Shown here piece by piece: positions 1 through 8,363 of a stretch of DNA of 64,000 nt. The notes under the pieces were generated by a model. It was not told the origin of the DNA and did no database searches. It saw nothing but the letters and a program-made list of their open reading frames with translations. Origin of the DNA: Halobacterium litoreum (GTDB lineage Archaea > Halobacteriota > Halobacteria > Halobacteriales > Halobacteriaceae). The stretch covers positions 1,922,001 through 1,986,000 of the forward strand of contig NZ_CP089466.1 of assembly GCF_021233415.1 (NCBI RefSeq). The letters are read 5' to 3'. The stretch's first letter is position 1; every line of letters starts with the position of its first letter. The translations under genes and the position numbers were made by a program.

Positions 1-1
1 G

Positions 2-784
2 CTCGCGGGCTGCATGGGCGGACAGGACGACGGCGACGAGTCCTCCACCACGACCGACGAACCGACCGACACCACCGAATCGACCGACACGACGACCACG
101 GACGACGGCCCGCTGGCGTTCGGCGACGAGGTCAGCCTCTCCGGCGACCGCGCGCTGTCCGTCGAGAACGCGGACTCGACCGCGTTCGTCGTCTCCGCCG
201 ACGGCAGCGGCCGCACCGTCCACTCCGGGAACACCACCCGGTACACGCTCGTCACGTTCCAGGTCGACGCCATCGACGACTACGAGACGTTCGTCGGCGA
301 GAACGTCACGCTCACCGTCAACGACCAGACGTACGACAGCCCGGTCTTCCCGCTCGGCGGCGGCTTCAACCAGTTCACCGCCGCGTACCCCGTCCCGAAC
401 GACGTGACGCCGTACACCGCCTCGGTCGACCTCGACACCGGCGACACCACGGCGACCTGGGAGTTCTCCGCGCGCGACGTCGAAACCATCACGCAGGACG
501 TCGAGTACAGCGTCACCGACGTCGCCGCGCCCGACGCCGTCGCGAGCGAGGGGAGTTTCTCCGTCGACGTCACCGTCGACAACGCCGGCGACGCCATGAC
601 GTTCGTCACGAAAGTCCTCGGCACCGCGGGCGCACCCACGCGCACCTCCTTCGATATCGCCGCCGGCACCGAGAAGACAGTCACCGTCGACGCCACCGCG
701 CCCGCCGCCGGCGACGCCAGCGAGTTCGAGATGGAACTCGACTGGGGCGCCGACGCCGCGACGCGCACCATCGCCTTCGAGTAG
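2..784 (+). CDS. Secreted lipoprotein, 5'-truncated at window edge
   Basis: The first in-frame codons read L-A-G-C-M-G-G, a lipobox with the acylated Cys encoded at 11-13, so the signal peptide and true start lie before the window. A Ser/Thr/Asp-rich linker of about 25 residues follows, typical of haloarchaeal surface lipoproteins. The mature part is a beta-rich extracellular region of about 220 residues with a second half (from about the VTDVAAPDAV segment) that looks like a CARDB-type Ig-like fold. No enzymatic motif is visible. The ATG at 14 is internal and is not the start. Family assignment is uncertain; surface anchoring is well supported. Confidence 0.75.
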   Translation, partial: LAGCMGGQDDGDESSTTTDEPTDTTESTDTTTTDDGPLAFGDEVSLSGDRALSVENADSTAFVVSADGSGRTVHSGNTTRYTLVTFQVDAIDDYETFVGENVTLTVNDQTYDSPVFPLGGGFNQFTAAYPVPNDVTPYTASVDLDTGDTTATWEFSARDVETITQDVEYSVTDVAAPDAVASEGSFSVDVTVDNAGDAMTFVTKVLGTAGAPTRTSFDIAAGTEKTVTVDATAPAAGDASEFEMELDWGADAATRTIAFE

Positions 785-795
785 CCCGGATACCT

Positions 796-809
796 CAAAC
801 GGCCGTTTG
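796..809. repeat. 14-bp perfect palindrome
   Basis: CAAACGGCCGTTTG is its own reverse complement. It lies 11 bp after the lipoprotein stop and just before a TATA-like box. It could be an operator for the promoter at 821 or part of a terminator; there is no loop, so a dyad protein site is somewhat more natural than a hairpin. Confidence 0.4.
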
Positions 810-850
810 TCCTTACCGCGTTTATTTGATACTACGAACACTCACACCGA

Positions 851-997
851 GTGGAGCGCGCCCGACCACCCGCTGACGCGACGGCCAAAGACGCTGTCAT
901 TCACTTCTGCGCTCCGGCCTCCACTTCGATTCCTACGCCCTCGACAGACGCCTCGCGGCCTTTAGACTCTCCTTCGCTGGCGCTCAGTCGTGTCTAA
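851..997 (+). CDS. Possible 48-residue leaderless ORF, unknown
   Basis: A GTG at 851 opens 48 codons that end at TAA 995-997. The TATA-like TTTATTT at 821-827 is centred about 27 nt upstream, the spacing expected for a leaderless haloarchaeal mRNA. The peptide ends in SLALSRV, and its stop codon is supplied by the repeated sequence that is also the antisense of the purNH tail. I recognise no domain. It may equally be noise in a GC-rich intergenic region, or a non-coding transcript facing purNH. Confidence 0.18.
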   Translation: MERARPPADATAKDAVIHFCAPASTSIPTPSTDASRPLDSPSLALSRV

Positions 998-1004
998 AGC
1001 ACCG
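981..1004. repeat. 24-bp direct repeat, copy outside purNH
   Basis: The 24 bases at 981-1004 are identical to 1051-1074, a 70-bp period. The second copy encodes, on the minus strand, the last residues R-C-F-R-H-D and the stop of purNH. This copy is therefore a duplicated purH tail lying just downstream of the gene. Flanking bases (CTCCTTCRCT) are also similar. Confidence 0.7.
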
Positions 1005-1053
1005 CGTCGCTCACACGCTCGCGCCGCGAGCTTCCGGCACTCCTTCACTTCGC

Positions 1054-2664
1054 TCAGTCGTGTCTAAAGCACCGATGCCCGGTGAACACCATCGCCATCC
1101 CGTGCTCGTCGGCGGCGTCAATGACCTTGTCGTCGTTCTTCGACCCGCCGGGCTGGACGATTGCCTCGACGCCGGCGTCGGCGGCCTCCTCGACGGCGTC
1201 CGGGAACGGGAAGAAGGCGTCCGAGGCCATCACGGCGCCGTCGGCGTCCTTCCCCTCGGCGTCGCGTTCGGCCTTCGTCGCCGCGATTTCCACGGCGTCC
1301 ACGCGAGAGACCTGCCCGACGCCGAGACCCACGGTTTCGGTGCCGTCCGCGAACAGGATGCCGTTGGACTTCACGTGCTTGAGGACGCGCCACGCGAACA
1401 GCATGGTCTCGATTTCCTCCTCGGTCGGGTCGCGCTCGGTGACGACTTCGAAGTCCTCGGTGCTCGGCGCCCAGAGGTCCCGTTCCTGCACGAGGCGCCC
1501 GCCGACGAGCGCCTTCTCGGTCTGGAGTTCGGTCGGTTCGCCGAGTTCACCGACAGACAGGATGCGCAGGTTCGACTTCTCGCGGAGCGCGTCGAGCGCG
1601 GCGTCCGTGTAGCCGGGCGCGACGACGACTTCCTTGAACGAGTCCGCGACGCGCTCGGCCGTCTCCGCGTCGCAGACTCGGTTCAGCGCGACGATGCCGC
1701 CGAACGCGGACTTGGCGTCGGTGGCGAGCGCGTCCGAGTACGCGTCGGCGAGCGTGTCGGCGGTCGCACAGCCCGCGGGGTTGGTGTGCTTGATGACGGC
1801 GGCCGCCGGGTCGTCGAACTCCTTGACGAGGTTCAGCGCGGCGTCGGCGTCGTTGTAGTTGTTGTACGAGAGCGCCTTCGCGCCCTCGTTCAGTTGGTCG
1901 GCGTGGACGACGCTCGCCTCCTCGCAGGTGTCGTCGCGGTAGACGGCGGCGTCCTGATGGGGGTTCTCGCCGTACCGGAGCGAGTCCGCGCGGTCGGCGC
2001 TCGCGAGGCGGCGCGCCGGGAAGTCGCCGCCGTCGTCGGCGTCGACGGTGACGCCGTCCGCGCTCGCGTCGAGGTCGCCGTTCGCGAACCACCGAATCGC
2101 GCGCGGGTACGCCTCGAACTCGGCGTCGTACAGCACGCGCTCTTTCAGGTCGGCCCGGTCGTCGTCGGCGTACACGGGCACCGGCTCCTGTGTCACGATG
2201 GGGCCGGCGTCCACGTCCTCGTCGCGAACCGCGCCGTCGTCGCCGACGGCGTCCGTGACGACGTGGACGGTACAGCCCGTGACGGAGACGTTCGCGTCGA
2301 GGACTTGCTCGTGGGCGTCCATCCCCGGGAACGCGGGGAGGAGACTCGGGTGGACGTTCAGCGTGAGCGGCACCGAGTCGAGGAACGTCTCGGAGAGCAC
2401 GCGCATGTAGCCGTCGAGGCAGACGAAGTCCACGTCGTAGTCCGCGAGCGCCTCGACGACGCGCTTCTCGTGGTCGCGGCGGCTCTCGTCCTCGCCCTGC
2501 TCGACGACCTCCGTGGGAATGTCGCGGTCCTCGGCGGCGTCGAGGACGGGCGCATCGGCGTGGTTCGACAGCACGACGGCGAGGTCGGCGCCGCCCGGTT
2601 CGAGGTCGTCCACGTGCAGGAGGTTCCGGCCGCGGTTGCTGGCGAGCCCAGCGATGCGAGTCAT
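1054..2664 (-). CDS. purNH: PurN-PurH fusion: GAR formyltransferase / AICAR formyltransferase
   Basis: A 536-residue bifunctional enzyme for two formyl transfers of IMP synthesis. Residues 1 to about 200 are a PurN-type formyltransferase with the catalytic triad visible (N103, H105 in NVHPSLLP, and D152). From about residue 235 the AICAR transformylase domain of PurH follows (SLRYGENPHQ, YNNYNDADAA, catalytic KHTNPAG) to the conserved GHRCFRH C-terminus. The N-terminal IMP cyclohydrolase domain of bacterial PurH is absent; in haloarchaea PurO is known to supply that step. The chosen start, MTRIAGLASNRG, matches PurN N-termini; the open frame extends further upstream without homology. purB is divergent next door. 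Confidence 0.92.
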   Translation of the reverse strand: MTRIAGLASNRGRNLLHVDDLEPGGADLAVVLSNHADAPVLDAAEDRDIPTEVVEQGEDESRRDHEKRVVEALADYDVDFVCLDGYMRVLSETFLDSVPLTLNVHPSLLPAFPGMDAHEQVLDANVSVTGCTVHVVTDAVGDDGAVRDEDVDAGPIVTQEPVPVYADDDRADLKERVLYDAEFEAYPRAIRWFANGDLDASADGVTVDADDGGDFPARRLASADRADSLRYGENPHQDAAVYRDDTCEEASVVHADQLNEGAKALSYNNYNDADAALNLVKEFDDPAAAVIKHTNPAGCATADTLADAYSDALATDAKSAFGGIVALNRVCDAETAERVADSFKEVVVAPGYTDAALDALREKSNLRILSVGELGEPTELQTEKALVGGRLVQERDLWAPSTEDFEVVTERDPTEEEIETMLFAWRVLKHVKSNGILFADGTETVGLGVGQVSRVDAVEIAATKAERDAEGKDADGAVMASDAFFPFPDAVEEAADAGVEAIVQPGGSKNDDKVIDAADEHGMAMVFTGHRCFRHD

Positions 2665-2833
2665 GTTTCGAAGACGGACCGCGACCCGCAAAGTGGTTGC
2701 GGTTCCGAACCGGTGGGTATACACGAACGAGTATAGAAACCCGCGCACTTGCCGATTCTATCGCACTTTGTATGCACGAGCGTGGCCCGAATCGACCGGC
2801 AGGCTTTTGCCCCGAGCGCCGCCACTCGTCCCC

Positions 2834-4210
2834 ATGACCGACGAGAGCCCGCTATACGCCGTCACGCCCCTCGACGGCCGGTACGCCGGTCGAACCTCTC
2901 CGCTGGCCGCGTACGCGAGCGAAGCCGCGCTGATGCGCGCTCGCGTGCAGGTCGAAGTGGAGTACCTGCTCGCGCTCGCCGACCTCGACACCGTCCCGCT
3001 GGAACTCACCGACGACGAGACCGAGCGTCTGCGGGCCGCCTACGAGGCCTTCGAGGCCGACGACGCCGACCTCGTGAAGCGCATCGAGACCGAGGGCGCC
3101 CGCGGTTACGACGCCACCAACCACGACGTAAAGGCCGTCGAGTACTTCGTGCGGGAGGCCGCGCCGGAGCGCGCGCACTCGTGGATTCACTTCGGCCTGA
3201 CGAGCGAGGACGTGAACAACCTCGCGCACCGCCTGCTCGCCAAGCCCGCCGTCACGGACGTGCTCGTGCCGGAACTGCGCGCGCGCCGCGACGAACTCGT
3301 GGAGTTCGCCCACGACTACGCCGACCTGCCGATGCTCGCGCGCACCCACGGCCAGCCCGCGACGCCGACGACGTTCGGGAAGGAGATGGCCGTCTACGCC
3401 GCCCGCCTCGGGCGCGCCATCGCTCGCGTCGAGGACGCCGCCGAGTCGCTCTCCGGGAAGCTCGCGGGCGCGTCGGGCACGTGGGCCGCCCACCACGCCG
3501 CCTTCCCGGACGTGGACTGGCGCACGTTCTCCGAGGAGTTCGTGCAGTCCCTCGAACTGGAGTACGTCGAACCGACGACGCAGGTCAACCCCTGTGACGA
3601 CCTCGCGGCGCTGTTCGACGCGCTCCGCGGCGCGAACAACGTCTGCCGAGACCTCTCCCTGGACGTGTGGCTGTACGTCTCCCAGCGCTACCTCGGGCAG
3701 GACGCCGCGAAGACCGAGACCGGGTCGTCGACGATGCCCCACAAGGTCAACCCCATCGACTTCGAGAACAGCGAGGGCAACCTCTCGAAGGCGAACGCGG
3801 ACTTGGAGTTCCTCTCGGAGTACCTCACCACGAGTCGCCTCCAGCGGGACCTCTCGGACTCGACGGTCAAGCGCAACATCGGCGGCGCACTGGCGTACTG
3901 CCTGCTCGCGTACACGAAACTCGGCGACGGTCTCGGGAAGGTCGTGCCCAACGAGGCCGTGATGCGCGAGGACCTGCGCGCGAACCCCGAAATCATCGGC
4001 GAAGCCGTCCAGACGATTCTCCGGCGCGAGGGCCACGACGACGCCTACGAGCGCGTGAAAGCCCTCACGCGGGGCGAACGCGTCTCGCTGGAGGACTTCC
4101 ACGAACTGTTCGCGTCGATGGACCTCCCCGAGGACGTGCGCGACGAACTGCTCGCGCTCACGCCCGAGTCCTACACCGGCCTCGGCGCCGACATCGCGCG
4201 GGACGCCTGA
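2834..4210 (+). CDS. purB: Adenylosuccinate lyase
   Basis: This 458-residue enzyme cleaves SAICAR to AICAR plus fumarate and adenylosuccinate to AMP plus fumarate, acting just before and just after the neighbouring PurNH. The fumarase/aspartase superfamily signature GSSTMPHKVNP is visible near residue 297 and carries the mobile catalytic Ser loop. TSEDVNN and RTHGQPATPTTFGKE are the other conserved blocks. Length is normal for the family. The ATG at 2834 gives MTDESPLYAVTPLDGRY, the standard N-terminus; the open frame further upstream overlaps purNH and is rejected. Divergent organisation with purNH suggests shared control from the 2665-2833 interval. Confidence 0.95.
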   Translation: MTDESPLYAVTPLDGRYAGRTSPLAAYASEAALMRARVQVEVEYLLALADLDTVPLELTDDETERLRAAYEAFEADDADLVKRIETEGARGYDATNHDVKAVEYFVREAAPERAHSWIHFGLTSEDVNNLAHRLLAKPAVTDVLVPELRARRDELVEFAHDYADLPMLARTHGQPATPTTFGKEMAVYAARLGRAIARVEDAAESLSGKLAGASGTWAAHHAAFPDVDWRTFSEEFVQSLELEYVEPTTQVNPCDDLAALFDALRGANNVCRDLSLDVWLYVSQRYLGQDAAKTETGSSTMPHKVNPIDFENSEGNLSKANADLEFLSEYLTTSRLQRDLSDSTVKRNIGGALAYCLLAYTKLGDGLGKVVPNEAVMREDLRANPEIIGEAVQTILRREGHDDAYERVKALTRGERVSLEDFHELFASMDLPEDVRDELLALTPESYTGLGADIARDA

Positions 4211-4225
4211 CCGTCCCCTGAAGGC

Positions 4226-4231
4226 TTTTAC
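4226..4231 (+). promoter_or_regulatory. TATA-like box for zinc-ribbon gene
   Basis: TTTTAC lies about 27 nt upstream of the ATG at 4255, the spacing that places transcription initiation at or next to the start codon. It separates this gene from purB, which ends only 16 bp earlier. Confidence 0.5.
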
Positions 4232-4254
4232 CGGACCGCGCCGCACGTCCGACC

Positions 4255-4458
4255 ATGCAGGACGAAGGCTGCCCGAAATGTGGTCACGACGAGGTGGACG
4301 TGGGGAGCATCTCCACGACCGGCTCGGGGCTCTCCAAGATGTTCGACATCCAGACGAACAACTTCCAGACGGTGACCTGCACCTCCTGCGGGTACACCGA
4401 ACTGTACGCGGACGTGGACTCGCGGGGCGCCGACCTCGCGGACATCTTCTTCGGCTAG
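4255..4458 (+). CDS. Small zinc-ribbon nucleic-acid-binding protein
   Basis: A 67-residue protein with two CxxC knuckles, CPKCGHDEV near the N-terminus and CTSCGYTEL near residue 43. Between them is a conserved stretch, GLSKMFDIQTNNFQTVTC. This matches the small archaeal and bacterial predicted nucleic-acid-binding zinc-ribbon family (COG3478-like). The ribbon architecture is clear; the target and the process are unknown. It is close behind purB but has its own TATA-like box. Confidence 0.8.
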   Translation: MQDEGCPKCGHDEVDVGSISTTGSGLSKMFDIQTNNFQTVTCTSCGYTELYADVDSRGADLADIFFG

Positions 4459-4488
4459 AGTTATCGGGTCGCGGACCGTTTTCCCGGT

Positions 4489-5925
4489 GTGACTCGGCGC
4501 ACCCCCGCGCTCGCGCTCGCCACCGTCGGCGCCGCCGCCGTCGTCGCCGCGCCGACCCCGGAGGGACTGACGCCGGCGGGCGTCGGCGCGCTCGCGACCG
4601 GGTGGTTCGCCGCCGTCTGCTGGGTGACGGGCGCGCTCCCGCTCTCGATTACCGCGCTCCTCGTCCCCGTCTGGCTGGTGGCCCTCGGCGTCTACCCCCG
4701 CGTCGACCCGGCGTTCTCGGGGTTCGCCGACCCCGTCGTCGCGCTCTTCCTCGCCACCTTTCTGCTGGCCGCGGCGCTCCAGTCGGTCGGCCTCGACCGC
4801 CGGGTGGCGCTCCGCCTCGTCGCCGCCGTCGGCACCGCGCCGCGCCGCCTCGTCCTCGGCCTGATGGTGGCCGCCGCCGCGCTCTCGATGGTCGTCTCGA
4901 ACACCGCGACGGCGGCGATGCTGATGCCCGTCGCGGCGGGGGTCGTGCGCGCCGTCCGGCCGGACGCACCCGCGGACTCGAACCTCCACGTCGCCGCGCT
5001 CCTGGGCACCGCGTACGGCGCGAGCGTCGGCGGCATCGGGACGCTCGTCGGCACGCCCGCGAACGCCATCGTCGCCACCCAGATAGAACAGGGCTTGGGC
5101 GTCGAGGTGTCGTTCCTCGACTGGATGACCGTCGGCGTCCCCGTCGTCGTCGCCTCCCTCCCCATCGTCTGGGTGGTGTTGCTCCGTCTCTACCCGCCCG
5201 AGACCGGCGAGCGCACGGTCGACGACGCCCCCGACCTGCTCGCCGACTTCGACCCGCTCACCGGGATGCAACGCCGGGTCGGCGCGGTGTTCCTCGCCAC
5301 CGCGACGCTCTGGGTGGTCGGCGGCCTCGACTTTTTGTTCCGGTGGCTGCCCGCGAGCGTCCACGCGCGCCTGTTCGGCGGCGGCGCGGCGGACGGGGTG
5401 CTGTCCTTCGCCGTCGTCGGCGTCCTCGGCGTCGTCGCGCTCGTGCTCGCCGGCGCGATAGACGAGGACGACGTGCGCGGCATCGACTGGCCGACCCTGC
5501 TGTTGTTCGGCGGCGGCCTCTCGCTCGCGGACGCGCTCACCGACACCGGCGCGACGACGTGGCTCGCGCGCACCCTGCTCGACCCCGTGGTCAGCGCGCC
5601 GATTCTCGCCGCCGTCGCCGCCGTCGTCGCGCTCACCGTCCTGCTCTCCGAACTCGCGTCGAACACCGCGACGGCCGCCATCCTCGCGCCCGTCCTCGTC
5701 GAACTCGGGCGCGCCGAGGGCACCGGCGTCACGCTCGCGGTGGCGTGTGCCGTCGCTGCGAGTTTCGGCTTCGCGCTCCCCGTCGCCACGCCCCCGAACG
5801 CAATCGCGTACGGCACCGGGGCGGTCACGCGCTCCCAGATGCTGCGCGCCGGCGTCGCCCTCGACGTGCTGATGGGAATCGCGGCGTCCCTGCTCGTCAT
5901 CGTCGTCGCGCCCCTCCTGCTCTAG
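4489..5925 (+). CDS. DASS/SLC13-type sodium:anion symporter
   Basis: A 478-residue polytopic membrane protein of the divalent anion/Na+ symporter (DASS, ArsB/NhaD superfamily) type. The two inverted repeats each carry the signature SNT motif that shapes the Na+ and substrate sites: VSNTATAAM in the first half, followed by [11 protein letters not shown], and ASNTATAAI in the second half, followed by [11 protein letters not shown]. About 11-12 hydrophobic segments are visible. Substrate (dicarboxylate, sulfate or other anion) cannot be told. The GTG at 4489 is the only plausible start. The stop shares the tetranucleotide CTAG with the convergent VIT-like gene. Confidence 0.85.
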   Translation: MTRRTPALALATVGAAAVVAAPTPEGLTPAGVGALATGWFAAVCWVTGALPLSITALLVPVWLVALGVYPRVDPAFSGFADPVVALFLATFLLAAALQSVGLDRRVALRLVAAVGTAPRRLVLGLMVAAAALSMVVSNTATAAMLMPVAAGVVRAVRPDAPADSNLHVAALLGTAYGASVGGIGTLVGTPANAIVATQIEQGLGVEVSFLDWMTVGVPVVVASLPIVWVVLLRLYPPETGERTVDDAPDLLADFDPLTGMQRRVGAVFLATATLWVVGGLDFLFRWLPASVHARLFGGGAADGVLSFAVVGVLGVVALVLAGAIDEDDVRGIDWPTLLLFGGGLSLADALTDTGATTWLARTLLDPVVSAPILAAVAAVVALTVLLSELASNTATAAILAPVLVELGRAEGTGVTLAVACAVAASFGFALPVATPPNAIAYGTGAVTRSQMLRAGVALDVLMGIAASLLVIVVAPLLL

Positions 5926-6452
5926 GCGACGCCGCGCAGGAGTTCGCCGACGGCGAACGCGACGCCCGCCGCGAGCATCCCGACGACGAACATCTCGACG
6001 CCCGCGAACCACCACCGGCGCTCGGTGACGAGACTCCGGCCCGCACCCACGACGAAGAACGCGACGCCCGCCGCCGCCACCGAAACCGGGAACGACGCCG
6101 CCATCCCGAGGACGTACGGCAGCAGGGGCGTCCACCCGGCGACGACGAACGCGAGGAACGTCACGAACGCGGTGACCGCCGGCGGCTTCCCGCCGTCGTC
6201 GCCGGCTTCGCCCTCGGCGCGCTGGTAGTCGAGTTCCGAGCGCCGCGAGAGGTAGTTGCTCATCCCCATCGAGAAGCCGTCCGCGAAGAGGTTCGCGACG
6301 CCGAGGATGACGACGACGCGGGGTTCCAGCACCGCGCCCGCCGCGCCCGCGACAACCGCGAACGTCGTCACGATGCCGTCGTTCGCGCCGTAGACGACCT
6401 CGGCGAGGTACTCGCCGCTCGGCCGGCGCCCGTCGATGGCCTCTGTCAACAT
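5922..6452 (-). CDS. VIT/CCC1-family membrane protein
   Basis: This 176-residue membrane protein resembles VIT1/CCC1 ferrous iron or manganese transporters. It has the N-terminal motif [16 protein letters not shown], followed by [20 protein letters not shown], both hallmark sequences of VIT transmembrane helices 1 and 2. The cytosolic metal-binding domain of eukaryotic VIT proteins is reduced to a short acidic linker (EGEAGDDGG). Length is shorter than the roughly 230 residues of many bacterial members. Three further hydrophobic segments follow. Metal specificity cannot be inferred. It is convergent with the DASS gene and shares its stop bases. Confidence 0.8.
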   Translation of the reverse strand: MLTEAIDGRRPSGEYLAEVVYGANDGIVTTFAVVAGAAGAVLEPRVVVILGVANLFADGFSMGMSNYLSRRSELDYQRAEGEAGDDGGKPPAVTAFVTFLAFVVAGWTPLLPYVLGMAASFPVSVAAAGVAFFVVGAGRSLVTERRWWFAGVEMFVVGMLAAGVAFAVGELLRGVA

Positions 6453-6484
6453 ACCACGAACTGTCGCCCGCGAGCGAGAAAAAC

Positions 6485-7552
6485 CTACACCAGCGAGTCG
6501 AGCGCGTCGGTCGCGATTTCCGCGGCGCGTTCCACGTCCGACCGGCGCACGTACTCGCGTTGGGCGTGCGCGACCGGCCCCTCGTCGTCGGCCAATACGC
6601 CCGGCCCGAAGACGACCGTCGGCGCGTCTTCGGCGAAGTAAGACGCCTCGGTCGCAGCGCCGAACGGTCGGGAGTCGCCCGCGCCGGCGTCGCGGAGCGC
6701 GCGCACGACGTCCGCGTCGTCGGGCGTGTCGAACGCTTCGAGGAACGGCGTGTCGCGCTCGACGGGGGTCACCTCGACGCCCACGTCGGCGGGCACCGCG
6801 TCGCGGACGTGGCTCTCGAAGGCCGCGAAGAACGACGCCTGCGTCTCGGGCGGAACGGTTCGCCGGTCGACGACGATGTCGCAGTCGTCGGGCACGCGGT
6901 TCGCGGCGTCCCCGCCCCGAATCCGCGTCGGCGTGAGCGTCGGCGGCCCGAGTTCCGGGTGGCGTTCGGGCCCGTGCTCGGCGTCGAACCCGCGAATCGC
7001 GGCGAGCGCCTGCTCAGCGGCGGCGACGGCGTTCACGCCCGAGGTGGGGTCGGCGGCGTGCGCCCCGACGCCGGACAGCGAGACGGTCGCCTGGAAGCGG
7101 CCGCGGGCGCTCGTACACGCCGCGAGGTCGGTGGGCTCGCCGACGACGTAGGCGTCCGCGTCGAGGGAGAGCGCCGCCGCGCCCGCCGACTCGGTCTCCT
7201 CGTCCGGCGTAATCGCGAGCGTCACTCGGCCCTCAGTGGGTTCGACCGCGAGGAACGCCGCGAGGAGCGCGGCCAGCGGCCCCTTCGCGTCGCACGCCCC
7301 CCGCCCCCGAACCACGTCGCCGTCCCGCGAGTACTCGACGTGTGGCGGCACGGTGTCGATGTGCGTGTTCAGGACGACGTGCGGTCGCCCCTCGCCCCGG
7401 GACGCGAGGACGTTGCCGGCGTCGTCCACCTCGGGCGGGTGGCCGTGCTCGCGCAGGGTGTCGACGAGCAACGCGCGCATCTCGGTCACGTCCTCGTGGG
7501 AGGGCGTGCGGACGGCGCGCTCGTGGAACGCGAGGGGGTCGAACTCAGGCAT
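6485..7552 (-). CDS. dapE: M20 peptidase, probable succinyl-diaminopimelate desuccinylase
   Basis: A 355-residue M20 metallohydrolase and last gene of the lysine operon. Metal-site motifs are visible in order: LNTHIDTVP (His, Asp), CDAKGPLAA (bridging Asp), TPDEETES (catalytic Glu) and GEPTD. Context argues for N-succinyl-L,L-diaminopimelate desuccinylase, the only missing hydrolase of the dapD-type pathway, although ArgE and acetyl-lysine deacetylases share the fold. The chosen ATG at 7552 ([14 protein letters not shown]) overlaps the dapF stop by 8 bp; the longer open frame upstream is an artefact of dapF. Confidence 0.85.
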   Translation of the reverse strand: MPEFDPLAFHERAVRTPSHEDVTEMRALLVDTLREHGHPPEVDDAGNVLASRGEGRPHVVLNTHIDTVPPHVEYSRDGDVVRGRGACDAKGPLAALLAAFLAVEPTEGRVTLAITPDEETESAGAAALSLDADAYVVGEPTDLAACTSARGRFQATVSLSGVGAHAADPTSGVNAVAAAEQALAAIRGFDAEHGPERHPELGPPTLTPTRIRGGDAANRVPDDCDIVVDRRTVPPETQASFFAAFESHVRDAVPADVGVEVTPVERDTPFLEAFDTPDDADVVRALRDAGAGDSRPFGAATEASYFAEDAPTVVFGPGVLADDEGPVAHAQREYVRRSDVERAAEIATDALDSLV

Positions 7553-8363
7553 CGACGCGTCGGACGGGCTCCGCTTCGGCTTCGCCCTCGCCCTCGTGTT
7601 CGGTCGGGCCGCGGAGCGTCGCGCGTCCCCCGGACAGGTCGACGTGGAGTTCGCCGCCCGGCGGCCGTACTGACACCTGCTCGCCGCAGCGTCCCTCGCG
7701 GTGCGCGACGGCGGCGATGGCGACGGCGCCCGTGCCACAGGACTGGGTCTCCCCCTCGACGCCGCGCTCGAACGTGCGCTGGCGGAAGCCGTCCTCGCCG
7801 TCGGGCGACGCGAACGTGACGTTCGCGCCGTCTGGGAACGCCTCGTGGTGGCGGATGTCGGGGGCGTCGGCGTCGATGTCCACGTCGTCGACGTCGTCGA
7901 CGAAGACGACCGCGTGCGGGACGCCCGTGTTCACGGCCGTCACCTCGTAGCCCGCGAGTTCGTCGCGCTCCATCGGGTCGTCGCTGACGACCGGGACGGC
8001 GCCGGGGTCGAATTCGGGAGCGCCCATCTCCACGGTCACCGTCTCGCCGTCCACGTCGGCGCGCCGCGTGCCCGCCTGCGTGTCCAGCATCACGGCGTCG
8101 GCGCCGGTCTGCTCGGCGACCCAGCGGGCGGCACAGCGCGCGCCGTTCCCGCACATGTCCGCCGTCGAGCCGTCGGGCTGGACGAGTGTCATCACCGCGC
8201 GGGGCGGCGTGTACCGCGTTTCGAGCGCGAGGAAGAGCACGCCGTCCACGCCGAGGCGCGCGCAGACGGCCTGCGCGAACGCGCCGCGGTCGGGGACGTG
8301 GTTGGTCGCGTCGACGATTGCGAAGTCGTTGCCGGTGCCGTGGTATCGGTCGTAGGGAATCAT
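7545..8363 (-). CDS. dapF: Diaminopimelate epimerase
   Basis: A 272-residue epimerase that converts L,L- to meso-diaminopimelate using two active-site cysteines. Both are visible: C71 in MCGNGARC and C209 in ETQSCGTGA. The N-terminus YDRYHGTGNDFAIVD is the standard family start. The ATG at 8363 overlaps the lysA stop in an ATGA arrangement, which implies translational coupling. Size is normal. Confidence 0.95.
   Translation of the reverse strand: MIPYDRYHGTGNDFAIVDATNHVPDRGAFAQAVCARLGVDGVLFLALETRYTPPRAVMTLVQPDGSTADMCGNGARCAARWVAEQTGADAVMLDTQAGTRRADVDGETVTVEMGAPEFDPGAVPVVSDDPMERDELAGYEVTAVNTGVPHAVVFVDDVDDVDIDADAPDIRHHEAFPDGANVTFASPDGEDGFRQRTFERGVEGETQSCGTGAVAIAAVAHREGRCGEQVSVRPPGGELHVDLSGGRATLRGPTEHEGEGEAEAEPVRRVDA

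Larger units (their letters stand above)
785..1053. other. Intergenic region with repeats and a possible small transcript
   Basis: This 269-bp gap lies between convergent genes. It holds a 14-bp perfect palindrome at 796-809 (CAAACGGCCGTTTG), a TATA-like TTTATTT at 821-827, a short leaderless ORF at 851-997, an inverted repeat CTTTAGAC/GTCTAAAG at 960-967 and 992-999, and one copy (981-1004) of a 24-bp repeat whose second copy forms the 3' end of purNH. I see no tRNA or conserved gene. Confidence 0.6.

Noticed and set aside
1060-2736. 558-codon open frame on the plus strand opposite purNH
   Set aside because: It is antisense to a gene with clear catalytic motifs, has Arg/Val/Gly-rich low-complexity composition, and shows no domain. 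In DNA this rich in G+C such shadows are common.
4278-6641. 787-codon Arg-rich open frame across the DASS and VIT genes
   Set aside because: It overlaps two genes with recognisable transmembrane signatures and itself reads as Arg/Pro/Ala low-complexity sequence.
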